Positions 37,358 through 45,092 of a stretch of DNA of 64,000 bases are shown here, in pieces. Location: positions 2,852,001 to 2,916,000 of the forward strand of contig NZ_CP025429.1 of NCBI RefSeq assembly GCF_002848345.1, in the 5' to 3' direction. The stretch is from Chromobacterium sp. ATCC 53434. GTDB taxonomy: Bacteria > Pseudomonadota > Gammaproteobacteria > Burkholderiales > Chromobacteriaceae. Position 1 is the stretch's first letter, and each line of letters starts with the position of its first letter. The position numbers and the translations under genes are program-made. The notes under the pieces were generated by a model. It saw only the letters and a program-made list of their open reading frames with translations. It made no database searches and was not told where the DNA came from.

Positions 37358-38953
37358 TCACGGCTCATAAGCAATGCGGTCGTGCGCGAAATCGACAGCC
37401 ACGGCGGGCGCGTCCTTGCCCGTCAGCTTCTTGTATTGATCGACATACCCCCTCGCCAGGTTTTTCGCCCCGGCATCGCCCTGGAAATAAAAGAAGGCCT
37501 CGATTTCCGGCACCGCCGCCTCTCCCCCCCACGGCTTCAGCAGCAACTCGTTCCAGTCCATCCGATCAAACATCTTGTGGTTGTATGCCGTCGCCAGAAT
37601 CCCGGCATAAAACTGCGCCGCGTCCCGCGTGCTGAATGAACACTGCGCCGCCACGTCGCGGTCGTATTTGGCGTGAAAGCGATCGGCCATTTCATTGCCG
37701 GACAAGCTCGAATTGGCGACACCGGCGGCGTGGCATGAGCTGTAGTCGCCATCAGAGGCTTGGTAGGGGGTCAGGCTGGGGATATTGCAGTAGTAATGCT
37801 CGGGGACGCGGCCATGCGCATTGACGCTATCGGCATCCATCGGATACAGGCAGGCCATCGTTGCGCCCAGCCCGAGCACCGGCTTCAATACGATGCCCTG
37901 GCTTTTAAACAGATTCTGGCTGCCGGCGTCCTTGCGCAAATAGGAAAACGAGGCAACCGGATTATTCGGCGGCACCGTGAACGGATGGCCGGCGGTCGCT
38001 CGCATGATCAGGCCGGAACACTGCCAGGCCGGCCCGCCGCCGGGGCAGTGGGCGGAAACATCGTCGAAGCGGCGCTGCAAGCGGGCGGCGACCCGATCGC
38101 CGCGCGAGCCGCTGCGCTCGCCCTCCGGATTGTCCTGCCTATTGAAGACGAAAGCCTGCGATGCGCCCTTGTCGAAGGCCAGCACCGGCAGCAAGTGCCC
38201 GGTTTCCGCCGCGAACTCGTCGCGGTCGTCGATGGCCGCCACCTTGCCCGACGCGCTGAAATAGACAAAGGCCGCGACCGGCAACTTGGCCGCCGCCGGC
38301 CAGCCGCGAAACCACAGCTGCGGCGCCCGTTGACCGGCGCCATGGCTGTTGATGTGGAGCGCGTCGGCAAAACGGCCGGCCACCAGCGCGCTCAGCGAAC
38401 AAGGCTGCTGCTGCGAATCCTCGCCCTTGTAGCACCTCAGCCACTGCTTGCCGTCGCGCACGCCGATCCCGTTGCAGGAACTGGAGTCGCTGGCGGCGGT
38501 TTGGGTCGGCTCGGCGGCCAGCGTGCCGCAACCGTAATCGTTGCGCGCCTTGCTCACGCTGACCGCATAGGGCCAGACGCAGGCGCTGGTCAGCCCCGAC
38601 GCCTGGCCGATATCGGCCAGACTGGGCAAGGCCACGCCGTAGGAAAGCTCGGACAGATGCAGGTCGCGCCGCAGATACAGCACGCCGACGCCGCGCATCC
38701 GCGACTCCTCCGCGCCCGGCAACCAGCTTGGCAGGCCGGCCGCGCCGGCCGGCCTCAACAGCACGCCGGCGCAGGCCGGCGCGGCATATTCGCCGCCGTT
38801 GCAGCTATCGACCACCTGGTTGTAACGCTGACTCAGCGCCGCGGCGGCCCTCGGCCCGCTCTCGCTCAACAGCGGCGCGGCGGCGGCAGGCAGCGCCCCC
38901 AGGGCGATAATGGCGATCCAGACGCCGCGGCACAGCTTGGCAAATGAATTCAT
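37358..38953 (-). CDS. Secreted halovibrin-like protein with two related halves
   Basis: 531 residues with a signal peptide (MNSFAKLCRGVWIAIIALG, cleavage near PAAAA). Two homologous halves are visible. Half one has LSQRYNQVVDSCNGG, CAGVLLRPAG, LHLSELSYGV, CVWPYAV and NDYGCG. Half two repeats these as LQRRFDDVSAHCPGG, CSGLIMRAT, FSYLRKDAGSQN, CLYPMDADS and YYCNIP. Paired Cys in each suggest disulphides. The pattern recalls proteins annotated as halovibrin HvnA in Pseudomonas and Vibrio, whose function is poorly defined. It sits 59 bp downstream of the 714-residue gene in the same run of minus-strand genes. Confidence 0.6.
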   Translation of the reverse strand: MNSFAKLCRGVWIAIIALGALPAAAAPLLSESGPRAAAALSQRYNQVVDSCNGGEYAAPACAGVLLRPAGAAGLPSWLPGAEESRMRGVGVLYLRRDLHLSELSYGVALPSLADIGQASGLTSACVWPYAVSVSKARNDYGCGTLAAEPTQTAASDSSSCNGIGVRDGKQWLRCYKGEDSQQQPCSLSALVAGRFADALHINSHGAGQRAPQLWFRGWPAAAKLPVAAFVYFSASGKVAAIDDRDEFAAETGHLLPVLAFDKGASQAFVFNRQDNPEGERSGSRGDRVAARLQRRFDDVSAHCPGGGPAWQCSGLIMRATAGHPFTVPPNNPVASFSYLRKDAGSQNLFKSQGIVLKPVLGLGATMACLYPMDADSVNAHGRVPEHYYCNIPSLTPYQASDGDYSSCHAAGVANSSLSGNEMADRFHAKYDRDVAAQCSFSTRDAAQFYAGILATAYNHKMFDRMDWNELLLKPWGGEAAVPEIEAFFYFQGDAGAKNLARGYVDQYKKLTGKDAPAVAVDFAHDRIAYEP

Positions 38954-39012
38954 GAATGGCTCCCCGCCTGACGGCGCTCCAAGGCCGGCGGCGGCGGCCG
39001 CCGGCCGCCTCG

Positions 39013-41157
39013 CTAGGAGGCGATGACTATGATCGGCTGGCTCGCCCTGACCTCGGTGGTGAAATCCCCCCTCAGATCCACCGCCGCCTGGAACTCCAGC
39101 ACCAGCGTGCCGACCGAGCCGGGAATCACCATTTCCTCCGGCGGCAAGCTGGCAATTCCACTGTCATCAGACATGATGAGCCGCTCCTTCGTGCCATTCG
39201 TTAGCGTGTTGTCCGGAAACCGGACGCCTTGTTTGAACGACTCGTCGCCGATCAAGACTCGGATCCGCCAGTTGGTGATCAACACGTGTTCGGAGTCGGG
39301 CTTGTCGAGTTCCTTGTAGCCGCGAACCCCGAAAGTGATCTTGCCCAGCTGCGACGCCAGATGGGTGTTGTGGAGGGTGCCGGTGAAATTGCAGCCGATG
39401 GACCGGGGCACCGGCACCACCTCGACCTCCAGCTTGCCGACGGCCTTGTCGCTGGTCGCTGTGACCATCACCTTGCCTGCGATCTTGCCGGCGGTGATGT
39501 CGGGCAACAGCGCGCCGTCCTTCACCGAGCGCTTCGCTTCCGGGTGCGTTTCGGTACCGAAGAAGGCGCCGTCGCCGATGGCGACGTCGACCATCCGACC
39601 ATCGTTCAGATCAGTGGACAGCCTGACTCGCTCCGACGAGGAAATGGAGTCGCCCTGCAGCACCCGCAGCGGTCCCGGCGGATCAAACTTGATGCTGGTG
39701 GTGGCGACATGGGTGGTGCCGATGAACACCGCCTTGTCGTCCAGACCGCGACCGCCGGCGATCAGCTTCAGCTCATTGGGCTTGTCGCCGGCCGTCAGGT
39801 CGGTCAACATATAGCCGGCGACCGGAATGGCGGCGTTGCGGTGCAGGCCGTCGCCGCCCATGTGGCCGCCGGAATCGTCCGGTTCCACCCGCAGATGAAC
39901 GCCCGCCGCGACCGGCGCATTGCCCGTCTGCGTCGACTTGGCCTGCAGCTTGATGCCGCCCGGCGCGACGAACACGCCGCCCGGCGCGGCGGTGCCGGTG
40001 TCCGGCGTGGCGGAAACGGTGTAATTGGCCTTGCCGTCCGGACCGATAGGCCCGAGCGGCCCGCCGTCCATCGCCACCTGCATCACCCGGCCGTTGTCGT
40101 CGCCATCGACCACCAGAATCGAGTCGTCCTTGGCATACCAGACCAGCGCGCCCGGGCGCACCTCGGTGCTGCCCTTGCTCAGACTGAAGGCGGCCGCGAC
40201 CTCGCCCTTCGGCGTCAACGCGTACAACAGACCCTTGGCCTGGCTGTCGGCGGCCCATAGATAACCGCCGCCGTCGACGGCCAGGTGCAGAATCGACGCC
40301 GGCGTCTCCAGCGTGGCGAACGCTTGCGGCGCGCGGGTGGCCGAGCCGGCGTCTATGGTCCGGATCGTGCCGAGCATGTCCCCGGCATACAAAGTGTTGT
40401 TCCGGATCGCCAGCGACTGCGCATACGGCAACGCCGACGATTTGCACTCCTCCGGCTTGACGCCGGCTTTCGCCGGCACGCTGATCAGCATAGTCGCCCC
40501 GCCGGTCTTCCCGCCGATCACCGTCTGATAGTCGACCAACAACAACCACAGCGTCGGATTGGCGCCCTGCTGCAGCACCGGCGCCATCAGCGCTTTCACC
40601 TTGCCCTGTCCCAGCGACAGCTGGACCAGCGGCGCGGCGCCCAGCTCCGCCGCGGCATCGAAGGCGTACACCATGCCCCGGTTATGCTCGCTGACCCAGA
40701 TCAGATCCTTCCCGCCGGTGGCGGCCGACTTGGGCTGAAACGCCAGGCCGCCGAACTGGAAAGGCGAGCCGCCCTCGACATGGCCGTTCACGCCCTGATA
40801 AAAAATTTCCGCCTGTCCCTTGCTGCCGGACAGCTTGCTCGGATCGATGCGATAGACGATGCCGTAGAAGCTCTCGGCGACCCAGAGCTTGCCGGAGGCG
40901 TCGGCGCAGATGGCCTTCGGCCACGGCGCGGGATTGTTCTTGTCCGGCGTCTTGATATAGGACGGATAAGGCAGCAGCACCGTATTCTTGGTGCCGGCGG
41001 CCTCCACCTGATACACCTCGCCAGGCAAGCCTTGCGCCTGCCCCTCCCGACCGACCCAGACCGAGCCGTCCGGCATAGAACATAGCGAGATCAGCGCGGC
41101 CGTGTTGGCAGGCAACTTCCAATCGGTCTGCTTGGCGGCAATAGGTACGATAGCCAT
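39013..41157 (-). CDS. Beta-propeller plus Ig-like domain protein, no Sec signal
   Basis: 714 residues from ATG 41157 (AAGGA 7 nt upstream). Residues about 15-375 contain repeated propeller blades with W-V-[GA]-[RED] or W-A-A-D strands (GSVWVGREGQ, GKLWVAESFYGIVYRID, DLIWVSEHNRGMVYAFD, GYLWAADSQAKGLLYALT), resembling NHL/SMP-30-like propellers. Residues about 380-714 are Ig-like beta domains. The N-terminus (MAIVPIAAKQTDWKLP) is not a signal peptide. No enzyme motif. It follows the 333-residue gene by 61 bp, consistent with one operon. A receptor- or glycan-binding role is possible but unproven. Confidence 0.72.
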   Translation of the reverse strand: MAIVPIAAKQTDWKLPANTAALISLCSMPDGSVWVGREGQAQGLPGEVYQVEAAGTKNTVLLPYPSYIKTPDKNNPAPWPKAICADASGKLWVAESFYGIVYRIDPSKLSGSKGQAEIFYQGVNGHVEGGSPFQFGGLAFQPKSAATGGKDLIWVSEHNRGMVYAFDAAAELGAAPLVQLSLGQGKVKALMAPVLQQGANPTLWLLLVDYQTVIGGKTGGATMLISVPAKAGVKPEECKSSALPYAQSLAIRNNTLYAGDMLGTIRTIDAGSATRAPQAFATLETPASILHLAVDGGGYLWAADSQAKGLLYALTPKGEVAAAFSLSKGSTEVRPGALVWYAKDDSILVVDGDDNGRVMQVAMDGGPLGPIGPDGKANYTVSATPDTGTAAPGGVFVAPGGIKLQAKSTQTGNAPVAAGVHLRVEPDDSGGHMGGDGLHRNAAIPVAGYMLTDLTAGDKPNELKLIAGGRGLDDKAVFIGTTHVATTSIKFDPPGPLRVLQGDSISSSERVRLSTDLNDGRMVDVAIGDGAFFGTETHPEAKRSVKDGALLPDITAGKIAGKVMVTATSDKAVGKLEVEVVPVPRSIGCNFTGTLHNTHLASQLGKITFGVRGYKELDKPDSEHVLITNWRIRVLIGDESFKQGVRFPDNTLTNGTKERLIMSDDSGIASLPPEEMVIPGSVGTLVLEFQAAVDLRGDFTTEVRASQPIIVIAS

Positions 41158-41218
41158 GATGAATCCTTTGCAAATGAATCAAGGGGGAAAACGTCAAGGT
41201 CTCCAGCAGCCCCCTCCG

Positions 41219-42220
41219 CTAGTTGGCGACAACGGTCAGATTGACGACGTCGGTCAGAACCTTGCCGTCCAGCTCCACTCGAAACTCGACGCGGCAGCTG
41301 CCGAAACTGGTATCACGGCTGGTCACCGCCTGTGTCGGCGGCAGCAGCATCCCGTCGGCATCGCTCAGCCGCTCCGCCCCCGGCGGCGACAGCGACAGAC
41401 AGGCGTCCTGCGCCCGCACCTGGCCGCGCGCATACGCCCAGCCCTGCGGCGGATCGCTGTCCCGGGTGCGCAACTGGGCATAGCAGAACACTGAACCGCC
41501 GCGGACGATGCTGGCCTCCCGCGGCCACGCCACCAGTTCCAGGCTGGCCGTCTTGGGCGCCAGCGTCAGGTTGAAGATGACGGGCGCGGCCCCGCCGCAC
41601 TGGGCCGTCACCGCGATCGGTCCCGGCGTCCTGCCCGCCAACAGCTGCGCCGAGGCCACGCCGTCGGCTCCGGCCGGCGCCGGATCGCCGGCCAGCACAG
41701 AGCCGGTGCCGGGAGACACCGAGAACCTCACTCGCGCACCGGGCACCGGCTGCGTGTTGCCGTCCAGCGCCTTCACCCGCAGGGCGGCGAAAGCGCCGCC
41801 GATCACGACCAACTGCTGGTCGCCTCCCGCCTTGATCAGCCTGACCGCGCCATGCGTCTCAACGCCATCCTTCGGCTGCACCGGCAGCGAGATCCGCTCG
41901 TTGCCGTTATGGCCGCCATCGATGACGATGTTCAGCCTGGCCTTGTCCCGGCTGCTGCCTGCCACGATCCAGACCGCCGCGTAGCCGTCGTCGTCGGTAT
42001 CCATCCCCAGCGTCCCGTCGCCGGCTCCCCCATCGGTACTGGCGCGCAGCAGCCCCGGCGACACCCCCTGCTGGTAGCCGGGAATGTAGAACCCCACCCG
42101 ATGGCGCGGCACGCCCTTGCCGTTTGTCAGGTCGGTCACCTTGATCTGCAGCCGCGAAGGTCCGCCGGCGTCGAACTCGTAGACATCGCCGACCCCGACG
42201 ACCGAAAGACTGTTTGCCAT
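41219..42220 (-). CDS. Ig-like domain protein of unknown function, no Sec signal
   Basis: 333 residues from ATG 42220 (GAGGAG 6 nt upstream; an upstream TTG is less likely). It consists of about three bacterial Ig-like (Big_1-like) beta domains: SRLQIKVTDLTNGKGVPRH at the start, LRVKALDGNTQPVPGARVRF in the middle with VTAQCGGAAPVIFNLTL, and a last domain ending in VNLTVVAN. Big_1 domains are usual in invasins and intimins. No signal peptide or anchor. It lies 18 bp downstream of the 859-residue gene in the same operon. Confidence 0.72.
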   Translation of the reverse strand: MANSLSVVGVGDVYEFDAGGPSRLQIKVTDLTNGKGVPRHRVGFYIPGYQQGVSPGLLRASTDGGAGDGTLGMDTDDDGYAAVWIVAGSSRDKARLNIVIDGGHNGNERISLPVQPKDGVETHGAVRLIKAGGDQQLVVIGGAFAALRVKALDGNTQPVPGARVRFSVSPGTGSVLAGDPAPAGADGVASAQLLAGRTPGPIAVTAQCGGAAPVIFNLTLAPKTASLELVAWPREASIVRGGSVFCYAQLRTRDSDPPQGWAYARGQVRAQDACLSLSPPGAERLSDADGMLLPPTQAVTSRDTSFGSCRVEFRVELDGKVLTDVVNLTVVAN

Positions 42221-42238
42221 GCCCAACTCCTCTCCCGG

Positions 42239-44818
42239 CTAAAAGCTGGCGATGGTGTAGTTTTTGGATTGGACGAGCAGCACGATGCCCTGCGTCGACA
42301 CCGTCGCCGTCACCGAGAAGCCGCCGGGACTCCCGCCCAGCCGGATGTCCGGCAGCAGCGCCCGCCCATACGGGCTGATAGACGCCGTCGCCTGCAAGGC
42401 CGGCTTGCCGCCGGCCTGCACGAAACGGCTACCGGTCTTGCCCGAGTCGTCCAGCACGAATTGCACCGTGCCGCCATGCAGCGTCTGGCTGCGCGGCAGG
42501 TCGGCGTACACCGTCACGTAGTCGGCCTTGAAGGCCTGGCCCGGCGACAAATGGCCGTACTGGTCGTCGCCGAAGACCAGCAACTGCGCGGCCAGCGGCT
42601 GTTCGACGCTGAAATGGAAAGTGCCCAGGATGTGGGGATTGCCGGCCAGATAGACATCGACACGAAACTTGCCGGGCATGGCGCCGGTCTGGATGTCGGG
42701 CAGCGCCGCCCGACCGGCGGCCCCGGTCTTGACCGTGCGGCTGCTCCTTTCCGCCGCCGTGCCGGCATCGGCGAACTCGGCCAGCGCCTCCCTGTCTCCG
42801 ATCAGGTGGAAGCTCACCGGGACGCCCGCCTGTTGGCCGTCGACCAACACGTAGCAGCCGCTCAGGGTGATGGCGGCGCTCCAGTCGACGACCAGCGGCA
42901 CCGCCTGGGTCGCCACGCCATCCGGCAATAGCTTGGCCGACACCGCCCGCTCCTTGACCTTCACATTCAGAATGCAAGGCCGCGCGCCCGCGGCGCCGGC
43001 GCTGAAACGGATATGCAATACCTTGCCGCCAGATTCCGCGCCCAATTGCAAGGCCGACAGCACCGCCTCGCCGTTGCCGCCAATTTTCAAACTGCCGGCC
43101 AGTTGCTGCAGATTCCCCTGCCTCACCCGCAGCGAACTCTCGCGCTCCTGAACCTCGAAATCGATGGCCTCCGGCACCGTCTCCGGGACCGGATCGAAGA
43201 ACACGTGGACCGCTTGCTTGTCGTCCAGGCTGTCCGGCAGCAACTCCACCTCTTCAGGCGCAACCCTCAGCTGCGGCACGCTGACGCTGGTCTGCGCGGT
43301 CAGCGCCACCGGCAACGGCGCGGCCTGCGCCGCGGGGTCGGTCTGGAACACCACATTGGACGTGCCAAGCACGGTCGCCGTCGCCAGAAACTCGGCCATG
43401 CCGCTGCTGGCCAGCGCCTCTTTGGCGTGGAACATCATCTTGGCGCCGTCATGCTGGGCATCGATCCTGGCCGTGACTTTGACCTCGGCGGCGGTCGGCG
43501 TCTTGCGCACGGCGTCCAGCACCCGGATCTGAACCAGCTCCTGCCGGTTGACCGCCAACTTCCCGCCGCCCGGCCGAGCCAGTTCCAGCTGGTATTTGCG
43601 AGCATTCGCCGCGACCACCTCCAGCTTCAGCGCCACTTGCGCATTGGAGGCGGCATGCGTGATCGTGATCGTCGACGAGCCCGACCTCGCCGCGACCAGC
43701 GGCAACTGCGCCTGACCATTCGCCAGCGTGGCGATCTCGACCGGCACCGTTTCGAACGGCGAGCGGGCATCGACAGTCTTCTCCGCCACCAGCAAGGTCT
43801 GATGGCTCTGCGGATCGCCGTGGTATGTCAACGTGAACACGAATAGGAATGATCCGCCGACATCCAGCGCCGTCTCGGGCTCGCCCGCCGTCAACGCCAG
43901 TTTCCAACCGGCCTTGGCCGTTCCGCCGGCGACCGTGATCGGAAACGTTCTGGACGCGGCGCCGACGTTCACGCTCAGCGAAAGCGCGCCGCCATTGCCG
44001 CGCGACAACACCGTTCCCGGCGCCAACTCCACCTGGCCCAGCTTGATGACGGCCTGCCAGGATTCGCCCGGCGCCTTGCCGGCGAAATGGATGTTGTCGC
44101 CATTCAAGCGAAAATTCGCGGCGCGGCCATCCGGAGACTCGCCATCGCCGCTGACCCGGAACATCCAGGCGTCCACGGACCGCGCCAGCCCGGTCTGGCC
44201 ATCGTAAACAAGCTGCAAGGACTGGTTCAGCTGTTGGATATCGTTTTCGGAAGACGGCGCCGACGCCAGCAGCGAGACATTCGAAACAACCGACCCGTGC
44301 TTGGTTTCAGGTTTTTTCTCGGTGAAGGAAACATAATATTCCGCCGTCGTCTTTGGCTTGAAAATCAGCGCATTCCCTCTCCAAGCGGATTCGGCGATAT
44401 AAATTTTTTCAAGCCCGGAATTCGACAATTCACCCCGAAATCCAATATCGATACGAACCGCGTAGGAATCCGGCTCCGTACTACCATCGTGATGATCCGC
44501 GATATCGCACCATCGGAGCACGCATTGCTGGCCGGCATTCAATGTTCCCAATGCATGGTAAATCTGACCGGGTGCCGAATCGACGCATAAGCGAACACCA
44601 CCAGCCACTTCGATTCCATCAGGGAAGTTGGCATCGCTTGGAACGGCATGATTAAATATATTGAAAACCCATACACCACGCCCCATCTCCCCCACTACCC
44701 AGCCATCCACCTTCTCGCCAGGCTTGACATTGAATCGGTATTCATTCTTCTCGCTCAGCAAGTAATGATCATGAACGCTATTCAAGCTGGCATTCGCCAA
44801 TAAATTCCGCTCGCCCAT
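42239..44818 (-). CDS. Large Ig-like repeat protein A (tandem paralogue)
   Basis: 859 residues. It begins MGERNLLANASLN, an N-terminus shared with the paralogue at 45093-47687, and has no signal peptide. Residues 1 to about 190 look like a jelly-roll, carbohydrate-binding-like domain with YYVSFTEKK near its end. The remainder is a string of beta-sandwich domains (ARKYQLELARPGGGKLAVNR, VKVTARIDAQHDGAKM, SSLRVRQGNLQQLAG, LSGCYVLVDGQQAGVPVSF, ADYVTVYADLPRSQTLHGG). Family unknown. It appears to head the run 859-333-714-halovibrin-like-autotransporter on the minus strand. A regulatory palindrome lies 82 bp upstream of the start. Confidence 0.75.
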   Translation of the reverse strand: MGERNLLANASLNSVHDHYLLSEKNEYRFNVKPGEKVDGWVVGEMGRGVWVFNIFNHAVPSDANFPDGIEVAGGVRLCVDSAPGQIYHALGTLNAGQQCVLRWCDIADHHDGSTEPDSYAVRIDIGFRGELSNSGLEKIYIAESAWRGNALIFKPKTTAEYYVSFTEKKPETKHGSVVSNVSLLASAPSSENDIQQLNQSLQLVYDGQTGLARSVDAWMFRVSGDGESPDGRAANFRLNGDNIHFAGKAPGESWQAVIKLGQVELAPGTVLSRGNGGALSLSVNVGAASRTFPITVAGGTAKAGWKLALTAGEPETALDVGGSFLFVFTLTYHGDPQSHQTLLVAEKTVDARSPFETVPVEIATLANGQAQLPLVAARSGSSTITITHAASNAQVALKLEVVAANARKYQLELARPGGGKLAVNRQELVQIRVLDAVRKTPTAAEVKVTARIDAQHDGAKMMFHAKEALASSGMAEFLATATVLGTSNVVFQTDPAAQAAPLPVALTAQTSVSVPQLRVAPEEVELLPDSLDDKQAVHVFFDPVPETVPEAIDFEVQERESSLRVRQGNLQQLAGSLKIGGNGEAVLSALQLGAESGGKVLHIRFSAGAAGARPCILNVKVKERAVSAKLLPDGVATQAVPLVVDWSAAITLSGCYVLVDGQQAGVPVSFHLIGDREALAEFADAGTAAERSSRTVKTGAAGRAALPDIQTGAMPGKFRVDVYLAGNPHILGTFHFSVEQPLAAQLLVFGDDQYGHLSPGQAFKADYVTVYADLPRSQTLHGGTVQFVLDDSGKTGSRFVQAGGKPALQATASISPYGRALLPDIRLGGSPGGFSVTATVSTQGIVLLVQSKNYTIASF

Positions 44819-44899
44819 CCCGCCCCCTACTGCTTTAAATTTGCAGACGGTCGAAGCTTTACACTTTCATTGCGATATGGCAGCCGGCGTGATTTAAAA

Positions 44900-44913
44900 T
44901 AAGAACAATCCTA
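44900..44913. promoter_or_regulatory. Candidate operator TAAGA-N4-TCCTA
   Basis: TAAGA-acaa-TCCTA, 82 bp upstream of the 859-residue gene. The flanking sequence ATTTAAAATAAGA is almost identical to that of the site at 47885. Confidence 0.55.
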
Positions 44914-45008
44914 GCCCGGCTGACGCTGGATAATTTCAAAGACGAATATCGAATGGATGGGCTAGCGATAATGCGGAAGGAAAAAGGGAAATACCGGCCG
45001 CAGTCAAT

Positions 45009-45040
45009 GGCGCCATCGGCATTGAAATGCCGACGGCGCC
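45009..45040. terminator. Hairpin between the two paralogous genes
   Basis: GGCGCC-a-TCGGCA / TGCCGA-c-GGCGCC with a 6-nt loop and one mismatch, 52 bp downstream of the 864-residue gene. There is no T-run on the minus strand, so it may attenuate transcription or stabilise mRNA. Confidence 0.4.
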
Positions 45041-45092
45041 GGTCAAAACCGCGAGATGACGGCGGCAAGCGCCGCCGACGCGCGCATACCCG

